Shown: positions 18,211 through 28,751 of the stretch, in pieces
Numbering within the stretch: position 1 is the stretch's first letter
Layout of the letters: each line of letters begins with the position of its first letter
Source: Ephemerocybe angulata
Lineage: Eukaryota; Basidiomycota; Agaricomycetes; Agaricales; Psathyrellaceae
Direction of reading: 5' to 3'
Assembly: GCA_013368325.1 (NCBI GenBank)
Contig: JAACJK010000001.1
Location: forward strand, 1,984,001 to 2,048,000
DNA: 64,000 bases
Program-made: the position numbers and the translations under genes
Notes under the pieces: model-generated
Seen by the model: the letters and a program-made list of their open reading frames with translations, nothing else
The model's database searches: none
What the model was told of the DNA's origin: nothing

Positions 18211-19417
18211 TGATGCGATGCGCGGAGAAAAGACACAAACGATGACAATCATTTGCAACCAACCAACCACACAAACACAAAGGCCGAGTTCGTTGGAAGA
18301 GAGCAGCGTGGCCGGAGGGTACAATTCTCAACGGTTACACACCACACAAAACCAACTCCAAGAAGAGACTACGCTCGTGAGAGGCATAGGCAAGTCTATT
18401 TAACTAAGCGGACTGAGGAAGTAGTATGTCTCGACTTAGTAAGCAAAGCTTTCCAGTTTCCGTTTCACGAATCCTCAAAAGCCGACGCGGCGTAATGAAA
18501 GAGACACAAAGTACGATTGAGAGAGAGAGATTAAATCTGAAGTATACAAGCTAGAGAAACTAAGTGCTACGCGGTTTTACTTTTATAGTGTGACCCCCTT
18601 GGTCACAGTCACACCGCCTACGATTTTCCTTCAATTTTCTAGGGTGCTGAGTCGTGCGGTCGCGAGGCTTGAGTCGGTTGTTGCTTGGTTTCGCGCTAAG
18701 TTGGACGCGGCGCAGCATGCCGAGGATGCTGCTCCGTTATTGATGACCCTATTTTCCTTTTATGGTGACGTGGGCTTATCCCTCTCGCGCTTGGACTCTC
18801 CGTTGTGGAGTTCCCTTGCATTTCAAGGGACTCACCCCTGTTATTCCTGTTTATCCTTTTCCGTTTGTTGTCGGACAGCCTGGGGCTGACGAGACTGCCT
18901 CGCGTGAAATGCGTAAGTCTGAAGCCGCCCAAGCCGAGATTCGGGTTTTACCGACGTGGTCAGGAAACTCCAAGTGCCGCGGGTGCCGTTGCTCCTGCTG
19001 CCTAGTATCCCGGCGCTGCCTTGCCTTTCCTTGCTCGATTGAGCGGGGATCCTTTGTTTGAGAATCCAGACAGCCTGACTCGCTATCCGACTCGGCAGGT
19101 GTGGTACCCTTGGATGGCGAGGAGGGGTTGTTGTTGCTGGCGCCCTAAGTGTTTCGCTCGCACCAGGACTCTAAGACCTTTCGTACACGACTTGTCAAAC
19201 CGCTCAGTTACCCTGAGGCGGTTTCAGTACTAATCCGTCTTACTAGTGATCACCAGTATCCCCTACTCAAGCGGCGTCTGAAGTGCTCCCTTTTGTCTCA
19301 ACCCAGGTTCTGATCTTGGAGGCCGATGTAAGCGGTGTAGTACTTAGTGCTTGAGTCAGTGCTACGACCTTCACACATACGACCGTAAAACCGCGAAAAT
19401 AGTCCACGGTCATATCA
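18211..19417 (-). repeat. Gypsy 3' LTR (complete)
   Basis: 1207 bp; in element sense it begins TGATATGACC and ends CGCATCGCATCA. Colinear with the solo LTR at 1618-2704 and with the two pieces at 31056-31562 (inverted) and 31958-32644. Confidence 0.93.
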
Positions 19418-19430
19418 TCTCCCCCAAACT
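19418..19430 (-). promoter_or_regulatory. polypurine tract upstream of the 3' LTR
   Basis: In element sense AGTTTGGGGGAGA directly precedes the LTR: the position and composition of the plus-strand primer. The same 12-mer recurs at 23568-23579 and a shorter version at 22516-22525. Confidence 0.8.
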
Positions 19431-20065
19431 AGGTCTCGACTGTCCCCAGTCGGATGTGCGGCGTGCACGGTCTCCATTTCCAGCTTGATTTGGCGCGGCA
19501 GCCGAGCAACTGCTCCCGCTTCCTCGGCTACCGACGTGCGCTTGTTTCGCCCGGGCGCTTAGCCTTCTGCTTCTTTCCTAATTTCACAAGTCCCATTTAG
19601 CCGGCGCGAGTGATTCTGTCAGAACCGCTCAAGCCCAACTTCTGTTTCCCTGCTAATTTGGCCAGCGTGGCTCGGAAAGAAGCGGGTCCGGTGTTTAAAC
19701 ACGTCCCGGCTTCTTTCCTAGTTCTGGGCGGTTTAAGCGCCTTGTTTTGAACTCTCGTCGAACTCTTCTCCCTTAGCGTTCTTCTTACCCAGTTCGTGGC
19801 TCGAAACATACGCCGTTCTATGTCAGAGTTGGCTCTGACATGAGAGGTTCTTCCTTTTCCATTCTGGTTCCTACGCAGTGTCGGTTCTAATGTCGCCGTT
19901 TCGAACGAGGGTCGAACTTGCCGTTTAGCGCGCTTCTTCCCAAGTTCCGGCTAGACATACAGGCCGCTTCTTTCTTGTCATAGGTATGTTTCCTAGTTCC
20001 TCTTCCTTTTGAGCTGCTTATTACGATCCCATCGCGATGAGGCTTTGTAGAGGAGGGGCGAAAGC
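19431..20065 (+). promoter_or_regulatory. upstream region of the antisense gene pair, with a perfect hairpin
   Basis: 635 bp without an ORF. A 9-bp perfect stem with loop TTGG lies at 19820-19841 (ATGTCAGAG / CTCTGACAT). The region also has repeated pyrimidine-rich TTCTTTCCTA-like blocks. It ends at a TATA box and is the presumed promoter of the gene at 20112. Confidence 0.5.
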
Positions 20066-20072
20066 TATAAAA
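20066..20072 (+). promoter_or_regulatory. TATA box of antisense gene 1
   Basis: TATAAAA lies 40 bp upstream of the ATG at 20112, a spacing that leaves a short 5' UTR. Confidence 0.65.
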
Positions 20073-20267
20073 GCCGTTTCAACGCGTGAGTTTAAGACCA
20101 GTTTTCTCAACATGGATTCTCTCGCAACCCGCTTCCCTACTCTCTACTCTGCCTCTCGCGCCATCCAACCCTACTGCTGCACCGGAGGCAGCGGCGTTCC
20201 ACCTGGTAAGACCAATCGCAAGCGCGGCATCATGAAGCACCACCTTGAAAGCATGGTTCATGAGATG

Positions 20268-20322
20268 GTAAGTCGGTTTCCCTTTGTTTACAGATCCCTG
20301 CTGATGCTGCTCCATGCGTTAG
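20268..20322 (+). other. intron 1 of antisense gene 1
   Basis: 55 bp, GTAAGT...TTAG with CTGAT branch match; phase 0. Confidence 0.7.
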
Positions 20323-20553
20323 GCTGCAGCCGCTGCGGACTTCGATCTCGGGGAGGACCCCATCTTCGAATGTTTTCGTCAGCACGTCTCTCGCCTCTGG
20401 CTAGCACTCGATGGGTCATCATACTCGAACCGCCTGGCCCTCCCTTTGTTCTGGTGGCTCGAAGCCAATCCCCTGCCCCGAGAGAGCTTCCTCGGGTTTC
20501 CAGGTCCTGACCCCGCTCCACCAGTCCTCGCCGGTGCCGCTCGGAGCCCCTCC

Positions 20554-20612
20554 GTAAGTCCCTGTTGCTTCTCCTTTTTCCGATTTTCGATCTGACTTAT
20601 GGGGTTTCACAG
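20554..20612 (+). other. intron 2 of antisense gene 1
   Basis: 59 bp, GTAAGT...ACAG with CTGAC branch match; phase 0. Confidence 0.75.
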
Positions 20613-21470
20613 GTCTCAGATCTCATTTTTCCTTTCAAGCTTGAAGAGACCGATAGTTCACCAAACCAAAGTCTGTTGTCTTTCGGTCCCCCTCATGACT
20701 TTGCTGACGGCGGCCTTGCACCACCACCTCCACCGCCTGGATTCTCCTCTTGACCATCATTCCTCTACGACGCCCCTGCCTGGTTTCCGCTGCGTGACGC
20801 CGCGTATGACTCGTTAGTGGCCGACACCGCTGCTGTGTCCAGGCTTCGACAGTTCATCGAGGTGCCAAGTCGGGTTCGCCCTCCCACCGGGGAGAGTGGA
20901 CCTGTAGCGGGGCCCTCCAATGTCCTCACGTCGCCAGCCACACCCATCAAGCAGGCTCAGGAGCCGCGCTTATCTACAGCGGGTTCGTCCCCTCAGCAAG
21001 CCATCTCTATCCCTTCCGACTCGCCTCCGCCGCCCAAGAAGCGCAAGACCGACGATTCGAAGGAGAGGAAGAAGCGCGAGAAGGGTAAGGGTCGTGCTGG
21101 AGCGGGTCCCTCAGGCGAGGTGCCAGAGACTCCGGTCAAGACGGTAGGAGTGACGCCGCACGAGGGAATGTGCAAGCACGCCATGTACTTGTTCCGCCCT
21201 GACGACACATTCCACCCAGCTGGTATCACCCCGCCCGACATCCTCCTTCCTTACCCCAACAACTTCAAGAAGAGGCTCGTTGATCCGGATGGGAACGAGC
21301 TGCCAAACGGGCACTGGGCGTATGGTGCCGAGAAGAACCTGACCGACGAGAACCCGGCGACGATCAGGGAGGACGGGGCTACGAAGATGTATCGGGAAGG
21401 TCCCTTGACTGACGCCGCCCCGTTCTTCAAGACCCTCACCAAGCCGGCGGTTCAGAACCCCGAATCTCGC

Positions 21471-21527
21471 GTAAGTCATTCCGTTTTTCTGTCCCATTCT
21501 TTTTCTTACTCCCTGTTATGTTGATAG
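21471..21527 (+). other. intron 3 of antisense gene 1
   Basis: 57 bp, GTAAGT...ATAG; phase 0. It joins two segments whose frames are both open only when it is removed. Confidence 0.7.
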
Positions 21528-21711
21528 CACCGCTTCGCCTCTGCTACCTACGCGGGTCGAGGTATCGACTGTACAGGCGGAGACCTCTTGGGAGGTACTC
21601 TCTGCAACCAGTGTGCTGCTACCAAGGCCGCCTGCTGTGGGTACCAGTTCACGGCGCCCCGTCCCGTCCGAGATGGGTCCCTTTCCCTGATAGACGAGCT
21701 CGCACCGCGTC

Positions 21712-21762
21712 GTAAGTCCAATTTATTTCCTCCTTTCTTATTAATTTCTAACTATTTTCTAG
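21712..21762 (+). other. intron 4 of antisense gene 1
   Basis: 51 bp, GTAAGT...CTAG with TCTAAC branch match; phase 1, completed by the GA at the next exon start. Confidence 0.75.
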
Positions 21763-22421
21763 GAGTCCAAACCCTGGCCCGCCTGATCATGCAGGAGCTG
21801 GGGTCCGCTCGAGTCCTCTACGCTTTGTACGAGGACGCTGAGGAGCGGGCTCTGGCATACGCGAAGGATCTGTCCAACAGGTTCCGACGCAACGCCAATA
21901 GCTCCTGGCACAACCACTTGCGCCAGTTGGTAGGCGACGCGGTGGATCTCGACGAGTTGACCGAGATTATCGCATTCACCGAAGCTGACCCGCTTACCCA
22001 GGTGGAGTTCCACCCTCGCACCCAGAACACCCTTCTGACTAGGGTCACGGACGAGTCCATCACCATCGATGCCCGTGCTCGTGTTGGAACCGCCTCGCCT
22101 TCCCAAGACGTGCTCGAGCACGACTTGCCTCCCGCCCCGCCTGCACCTCGTCAGTTCAATCCTCGAAGCGCGAGGATCATGCTCAACCATCAGGCGGCGC
22201 GACAGGAGAAGCGTGAGCAGCAGGCAGCCCAGGGTAAGGGCAAGGGGAAGGAGAAGGTACGAGAGTCGGTCGACAAGAGGATCTACATCGGGGGAGACCT
22301 GACGTCAGACGAAGAAGAGAAGGAGGAGGAGGAGGCCGCTCCTGCCAGCGTCGACGAGGAGGGCGATACCGAGGTCGAGAGTGAGAATGGTGAGTCCGGG
22401 GAGCACGAGGTTGTTGGGTAG

Positions 22422-22984
22422 AGGATGCGTTAGTTTGTAGTTGTTTGTTGTACGCTGCCTCCCCTTTTCTCGTTCCCTTTCTTCGGTAAGTTCCACTCTT
22501 TTTCTCGTTACGTGTCCCCCAAACTAACTCCTTACTTCGTAGTCGACCTCGTCCCGTGTTCCCTTGTACGTTTGTGTCGGACTTCGCTTTCCGTTTATTC
22601 CTTTATATTTGTATCCTATCATCCTTGTACCCTTATCTTGTAGTCCTGTTTTTGTAGTTCCATTGTCTTGTCCTGTTTGTTACCCAATTACCACTTGTCT
22701 TGCTCCAATCTTAGTGTGTGACCTTATGTGAGCCTCTGAATCTGACTTGGTAAGGTGTCTCCGGATCTGAGTCAATCACCATGTTAGTGCCGACTTGTAT
22801 CCTTTTGAGTTGGAGTTGTATTGGGAATATTGATCGGGTTGAGCTCCAGAAGAATTCAAACCCACGTCCCCCTCCCACAAACTCAGACTGATCGTCCCCG
22901 GTCAGAGTCTCACACCGAGACACACCCCGCTCGAGAAACCCATGGAATATTCACAACTTGGAGCAGGCGGGGTCTCACCCGCGA
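22422..22984 (+). promoter_or_regulatory. intergenic region between the two antisense genes
   Basis: 560 bp without an ORF of note, T-rich and pyrimidine-rich, containing CCCCCAAACT at 22516-22525. Presumed to hold the 3' UTR of gene 1 and the promoter of gene 2. Confidence 0.5.
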
Positions 22985-22991
22985 TATAAAA
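22985..22991 (+). promoter_or_regulatory. TATA box of antisense gene 2
   Basis: TATAAAA 45 bp upstream of ATG 23036, nearly the same spacing as in gene 1. Confidence 0.65.
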
Positions 22992-23035
22992 CACAAAGCC
23001 AGGCCGTCTGGCCCTGTCAAACCGCCTCAGATAAC

Positions 23036-24620
23036 ATGGCCAATTCCAGTAGTACAACCGCCGCGCGTTCAAGCACATCTGTTATCACCAAAGGGTATGA
23101 CACCCTATCGTCGACAACCAAATACTTGAAGCGGCAGCAAGCCTTCGAGGCGCGTGATGACCCGGCGTTGAGAGAGTACGCTACGCGCATGATGGCAGGC
23201 CGTACGTTCCGCACTCCCGTTCCCACACCGCTCGTCTTGACGTGACCCTGTAGCTGGCATGGATCGAGTCCGAGTCCGCCACCCTGCGCGAATCCTACGT
23301 TGGAAAGTTTCTCACCAAGGTGAACAACTTCCTAACAGAATTCAACACAGCCAGTCAGCAGGCCGGCATGGAGAATCACTTCCCCCGCGCCTTCAAGGAT
23401 CGCATCCAGCTGCTGCGCGAGCGAAGCCAAGCTGCTCAGTCCGGTCAGACCTACTTTGATTCTACCATGACAGACCTCGGGCCGCTCCCTGACTTTGGGC
23501 CAAGCAACGCAGGCCGCCCAACCCAGAAGCGCATGGTGAGCGCCTATTTGATTGCCGGTTAAGCGCCCTCCCCCAAACTGACTCATTACTCCCCAGTTGA
23601 GCGAGTGGGCCACTGGCAACCGCGCAGCACCCACAACTCGCCCTGCTCCACCCCGTACGCACTTCTCCATGTACCGCCTTATGCAGGTATACGCTGACGA
23701 CACTGTTATGACCAGAGTCGGTCCCAGCGCCGCGCGACACCGCGCACACTCGCTCAGTCCTGGCGGAGGCAGGGAAGGTGACCGCGTCGATGCCCTCCGC
23801 GTCCTTGGACGAGGAGGAACTCCACCAAGCCTCCGCTTTACTCTCCGCACATATGAACGTGGCGCTGTTCGAGATCGAGCAGCTACTCGCAATCCACGCC
23901 TTACTTCGACGCTCGTGGGAGGATACTCAGACGCGCCAACAGACGCTCCAAGCTGCCCGCGAGGCGAACGAAGCCGCAGCCATGAACGCTGCCATCGCCG
24001 CCACCGCTCAGCAGATGCAGCAAGAGCAGCGCGAGGCGAAGGCCGCGCCAGGTCCTGCCGTAGAGGCGAAGAAGGAGATGAAGAAGCAGGGGAAGGTGGT
24101 CGCGAGCGGGGAGATTTCGGCGAAGGAGAAGAAACGTCGTGGGAAGGAGGAGAAGAAGAAGGAGGTACAGAAAGGTTCCAAGACCGAGAAAGAGGTGACG
24201 GAGAAGAAGGAGCAACAGAAGGAGGTCAAGAAGGGGGAAGTTCAGGAAACCTCCAAGCAGGAGGTCACCTGAACCACGCGGAGCAACAAGACCGCGGAGA
24301 CGAAGGAAGAGACGTCGAAGCCGGGCGCATGGACGCGCCGCGACCCCATCCCCAAGACTGCTTGGTCCCCGTCGAAGAAGGTACAGCCCGCCACACCCGC
24401 ACGCGGCGCCGTGGTCGGTGTACCTGCCTCCTCCAGTGAGACCCGCGCTCGTACCGTCGCTGAACCATCCGAGCCCGCCCTGCATGAAGCAGATGAAGTG
24501 GTATCAATCCCCACGTCCGAAGATGAAGAGGCGATGTCTGTTGACGAACCCGAAGGGTCAGTGTCGGTGTACGAGGATGGCAGCTCGCCTGCTGAAGAAA
24601 GCGACGAGGCATCCGCCTAA
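23036..24620 (+). pseudogene. antisense accessory gene 2: coiled-coil Lys/Glu-rich protein
   Basis: Predicted exons: 23036-23201, 23254-23535, 23597-23654, 23716-24620. Introns are 52, 61 and 61 bp with GTACGT or GTGAGC donors and CTGAC-type branch points. Phases match for introns 2 and 3; at intron 1 the exons are out of phase by one base, so either the junction is slightly different or this copy has an indel. An in-frame TGA at 24270-24272 is followed by open frame to TAA 24618-24620. The product begins Ser/Thr-rich, has an Ala/Gln/Glu-rich helical region with heptad-like spacing, then a long Lys/Glu-rich stretch (probable coiled coil) and an acidic Ser/Glu C-terminus. No family is recognised. 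The stop overlaps the integrase stop on the other strand. Confidence 0.7.
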
Positions 24621-25984
24621 TCTTCCTCCGCATTTTCCTCCAAGGTTTGTAGTTTCCCCATTCCCATAAAATTAAAATCCCTGTGTTCCCCTTGTTCCCC
24701 ATCATCCAAAGATAGTTCCATTTCTTCCAGTGTATTATTATCAATATCTATGTTTTCCATGAAGTCCTTTCCCAGAGGTATAGCCTTCCTGGGGTAGTAA
24801 GGAACCACCCTAAAAGCGCCAACCTTGCTCTGATGCACCGCTCCATTGAGTTCCGCCAAGATATACGCGCTGCCCAGGTTTCGTGATACCACAACCATGG
24901 GACCCAGATAACGCGGCTTCATCTTCTTATTCAGGCTCAACTCAATGTTTGTGTTACACATTAGTACCAAGTCACCCCGTTTGAAATTCCAGTTCTTGAT
25001 AGTAGCCCTATTAGCTTCCGCGTAGGTGGCGACACGACGCCGTTTCTCCTCGCTGATCCTGGTCATGACCGTACTGACGTAAGTCTGATGTTTAGCCAGA
25101 GCCTTAGCCCGGGAGGCTATCAAGTCCTCCGTAGACATCATACCCATGGGCGGCTCAGTCAACCAAGTAGCTTCCTGTACGTCAAGCGGCATGACAGGTT
25201 CCGCGCTGGTCAGGAGAAAGAAAGGCGAGCATCCCAGGCGCTTTCGGATGGTAATACGGTCTGCCCACATAACATGGTGGAAGAACCAATACCACTTACT
25301 TGTGTCACCCCCCGTGGCTTTGTACAGGCTCTGGCGGACATCCCAATGAGGCCGCTCGATCTTCCCGTTTGCCCTCGAGTTGTATCCTGAGATAGCAATT
25401 TTCTTAATCCCATACTTCTTCTCGAGCCATTCCACTGCCGCAATCATGGGCTTCCCGTTGTCAGTGACAATTTCCCTTAGGCAGCCCCATCGACAGATAA
25501 TGTCCTCGAAAAGCCAGGCGCCTACAGCCACCACACTTTCCTTTCGGAGCGGCCTCCCTTCCATCCAAGATGTCAAATGGTCTCGCCCATGCACGATGTA
25601 CCCACAGCCGTTGCTGGCCGGGCTCATGTGCATGACATTGATGTGCACCGTCTGGAACACCGACGGGGTTTCAGTCACAATCGGAGGGATCTTAACTAGG
25701 AGCTTCTGGCGCTGTTGACAGAGGAGACACGTCTTAACGTAGTTTTCAACGTCCCGATCCAGCTCTGGCCACCATACCCGCTTCAAAAGTAATCCCTTGG
25801 TAGCGAAGGTCCCGCGGTGCCCCATAGCATCGTGGGCGGCTTTAAGCATATACATGCGTTTCTCTGAGCCCACGACCAACTGATGCATACCGTACCCATT
25901 TTCTTTCCTGAAGAGTCGACCATCTTTCCCCAAGAAGAAGTGTTGCGCCGCCCGTTTGAACTTATCCCATTCCCCTTTTTCCAC
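24617..25984 (-). pseudogene. Gypsy integrase
   Basis: 455 codons. An N-terminal zinc-binding region (AHDAMGHRG ... CLLC, HHCC type) precedes the catalytic core. The second and third acidic residues are visible in VTDNGKP (about residue 173) and NGKIERP (about 208). The first is not: where family members carry Asp in a VH(I/V)D context, this copy reads VHINVM (about residue 113), an Asp-to-Asn change explained by one G-to-A transition. Strand transfer activity should be lost. A basic C-terminal domain follows. It is in the same frame as RT-RNase H, separated by TGA at 25990-25988 and at 26074-26072, so originally one polyprotein. Confidence 0.9.
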
Positions 25985-26071
25985 ACCTCATGGCATTCGC
26001 GTCCTGTCTTTTTGCAAGAACCAGAGACGAATTATAGGTAACCAAGCATCCATGCGCAATGCGGACGCCGT

Positions 26072-28303
26072 TCACCATTCAGAAGGGTAATCCTCATCTG
26101 AATGTTCCGGCAGCACCTCTACGTTTACGAGGATATCGCTAGTTGTGGGACCTTGTGGGTCCCTGGTGCACCTATTGGCCTCTAACATATTGATGGCTGC
26201 CATCTGAGTGGCGTCACTATGAAAACCCGTTTCTACCCAAGTTTCGGACGCCTCCTCTTCACAAATCTCCTGTAGATAACCTCCCCTCATATCAATGAGG
26301 TGCTTGAAGTCTTCAAACTCGAGCGGCTCAGGATCCTCAGGGTTAGGCTTGGAGAATGTGATGGGTTCATCCGGGTCTATGTCCATTATTTCCTCGAACT
26401 CCTTTCTAGGCAGGTCGCCTGGTTGTGCACGCTGCCTGGAGAGACCGTCCGCTGCGAACGTCTTTCCTGGCACATGTTGTAACTTGAACTGGAACTTCCG
26501 AACTTGTTCGATCCAACGGTTAATGGTGGCATTCGGTCCCAACTGAGGATTCTTGAGCATCCCCTGGATATACTGCGCATCCGTCTCCACGATGAGCGGC
26601 CTAGCCATGATGAGCATGTACTCATTTTCCTTGAGTGCTCTCACCAAGCCATAGAGTTCTTGCTTGGGCTGAGAGTAGTTAGCTTCAGGCGGCTTCAGCA
26701 GGGTCGACCCGAACTTAGCATAATGCCATTTCTTGGGGTCAGTTGGGTCCTGCTGACTGATGTACCATCCAACTGCAATGTACAAGGTGTCTACTGAGAG
26801 CTTGACTGGCATCCCAGAAGTGACATCCAGTGGTTTTAATACTGGCGCCTCGCTTACCGCCGTTTTCAGGTCCTCCATTGCTGCGTCCTGCTCAGGCCCC
26901 CACTCGAACCTTATCTCCTTTTTCGTGAGCTTCTGGATGGCGCTAGCCCGTGTGGCATATCCCGGAATAAAGATCCTGAACGTGCCAACGGTTCCTAGGA
27001 ATGCTCTGACATCCGAAACGTCGCAACAAGGACCCCATCTGGAGATTACTCCTACGTGGTCCTCAGTTGGTTTCCTGCCCTCGTATGAGCACAAGTGCCC
27101 TACCACTGTGAATTCTGGCACACACAGGAACGTTTTCTTTCCAGAAAACATACCCCCGCAATACTTCATCCTTTGTATAATCCTATTGACCACTGTTAAA
27201 TGTTCCCAAACAAACCTTCGAATCCCAGGATGCTCGGGAATAGTTTCGAAGCCGCCTCCTGGCAGTTCGTACCGCGTTTTCGGTCCCCTTACTGGCACAT
27301 CGTCTACGAACGGCTCAGTCCATTCCGGGATCTCAGGTTGAAGGATAGTAGTTACATCTTCGTGGAAGATGGGTACAGAGTTAGTCCAGCCCATGGGTAG
27401 CGTTACAAGCCGCATGGCTCCAAACGGTGTTTGGAAAGTGGTCAGGTCCTGATACCACTCATCCAGAATCCGCTCGTCATATCCTATGTACAAGTCCATG
27501 GTGGTACCGCATGCATACCCTGCGAACCTGGCCGCCAATTCCTCGGTGAGAGGTGGGAGGCCTGAGTGTGCAATGGTTACAGCGTTAAGCGGCTCCAAAG
27601 AATGTACGAGGCGTAGACTTTTTCCATCCTTCTTGAGAACGCAGAACCAACAGCTCCTATATGAGGATGACGAGGGTTCATACACCCCAGAATCTATTTT
27701 GCCTTTGATGATATAGCAGATTTGTGAGAACAGGAAAGGAGGGATGGGGATTTTCTTCAGGACCCAGGGTTCGTGCGGAACAGTAGGGATTTTTACTGGA
27801 GGGAAGAAGTCCTCACGGAACTTGCCCCGCTCAGACTCTTCCCATGCAAAAGCCTCGTTTTGTTCAACCATTAGATGGTGCGCCAGCTTCCTTTCTTCAT
27901 CCGTCCAGAACCCTGGATGGGCTTTATCGAACATCTCCATCCTTTCTTGCGTGTACCGCCCCTTGGGTGTGAACTCAGGCGTGTGCGTAGGCAATTCGGG
28001 CATCCCTGCCAAGGGATCTCCCTTAATTTTGCGTACCACTTGGAACTCCTCCGGAACTATTCCATATACTGGCCTTACTTTCTTGTCAACTGGTTTGTAC
28101 TTGGTTCCTTTGGAAACTCCTTTCACCCCGCCTGCTTTGTTCGGATTACCCGAAGGTTGTGACTCGGCGCTTGTTTTAGCGCCCGTCTGGAGGTATTGTT
28201 CGAACACGTCTTTTGCCTTTTGATCATCCGTTTCCTTTAATGCCTGTTGTAGATATATGGTTTTCAACTCATTTTCTGTGAAGCCCTCTTTCTGACCCGG
28301 CAC
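26072..28303 (-). pseudogene. Gypsy reverse transcriptase - RNase H
   Basis: 743 codons. RT motifs in order: fingers (SYRSCWFCVLKKDGKSLRLV), motif A with TTMDLY (catalytic Asp about residue 268), TPFGAMRLVTLPMGWTNS, and the FVDD active site (about residue 332). RNase H follows (LSVDTLYIAVGWYISQ ... KQELYGLVRAL ... ETDAQYI ... HVPGKTFAADGLSR). The frame opens at GTG 28303, not a real start; upstream it was joined to protease in another frame, so an indel separates them. The TGA at 26074-26072 interrupts the link to integrase. Confidence 0.92.
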
Positions 28304-28367
28304 TGCGAGGCCTGAGAGCCGCTCTCGTCCATTTCCACCAACAGTGCGACCTCTCCTTGATCATCGA

Positions 28368-28751
28368 TCAAATCCTCGAGAGCCGAAAATGCTCTCCCGC
28401 TTCAGCCTCGAACTGCGCAGGAATCTTCCCTCTAGGGTAGGAAGGGATAGTGATTCTGCGCTCGTTGTTCGGGTCAGTCAGCGTGATGGTATGGCTACCG
28501 TCTGCGTGGCAGGCCGATACTGCCCTCATGACTGCTAAGAACGGCCTTCCCAGTAAGAAGCGGTACGCAGCATTGCGTACAACATGAAGCTGCACATATG
28601 CTACCATGCCGTTTCCGCAATCTATGGGCACATTCCTAGCCAATCCTAAAGAGGAAGCCGTGGTCTTGTTAGAGGACTGAAGTCCAATCACAAAGTCCGG
28701 ATCCCAGCCAATGCCCAACTTCAATGCTGACTCCTCACTGCACAAACACAC
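28368..28751 (-). pseudogene. Gypsy aspartic protease region
   Basis: Reading in the frame that includes this segment, the active-site-like loop FDEGSQV is followed by the hydrophobic/flap-type pattern and RFLLGRPFLAV near the C-terminal side, as in retroviral-type proteases of basidiomycete Gypsy elements (DEG replacing the canonical DSG/DTG). It is out of frame with both the upstream ORF (28721-29662) and the RT ORF, so the polyprotein carries at least two frameshifts here. Confidence 0.75.

Larger units (their letters stand above)
20112..22421 (+). pseudogene. antisense accessory gene 1: five-exon gene, Cys-rich protein of unknown function
   Basis: Predicted exons: 20112-20267, 20323-20553, 20613-21470, 21528-21711, 21763-22421. 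Every intron (51-59 bp) has a GTAAGT donor and AG acceptor, most have CTGAC/CTAAC branch points, and all phases match, giving about 695 codons. One in-frame TGA occurs at 20751-20753 (codon 176); beyond it the same frame continues with natural protein sequence, so this copy carries a nonsense mutation. Visible features: a Pro-rich linker, a basic stretch (PKKRKTDDSKERKKREKGKG, possible nuclear signal), a Cys cluster of pattern CX10CX2CX6CC near codons 425-450 that could bind zinc, and an acidic Glu-rich C-terminus. No known family is recognised. It lies inside the Gypsy element on the strand opposite gag-pol; that orientation would protect its introns from removal during retrotransposition. 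A 22421 stop is used. Confidence 0.75.

Noticed and set aside
20751..20753. TGA recoding (selenocysteine or readthrough) in antisense gene 1
   Set aside because: The element contains other TGA lesions in gag-pol and antisense gene 2 and shows general decay; point mutation is simpler, and no recoding structure was noticed.
23259..23459. alternative exon 2 frame of antisense gene 2 that would match the phase of exon 1
   Set aside because: The resulting peptide is Arg/His/Pro-rich and ends in a stop at 23459, whereas the other frame (NNFLTEFNTASQQAG...) is natural and open to a good donor. A one-base lesion at intron 1 is likelier.
23597..24439. 280-codon ORF in a third frame across antisense gene 2
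   Set aside because: After the short exon 23597-23654 the frame becomes Arg/Gly/Glu-rich shadow; splicing at 23655-23715 into the coiled-coil frame gives a more natural protein with consistent phase.
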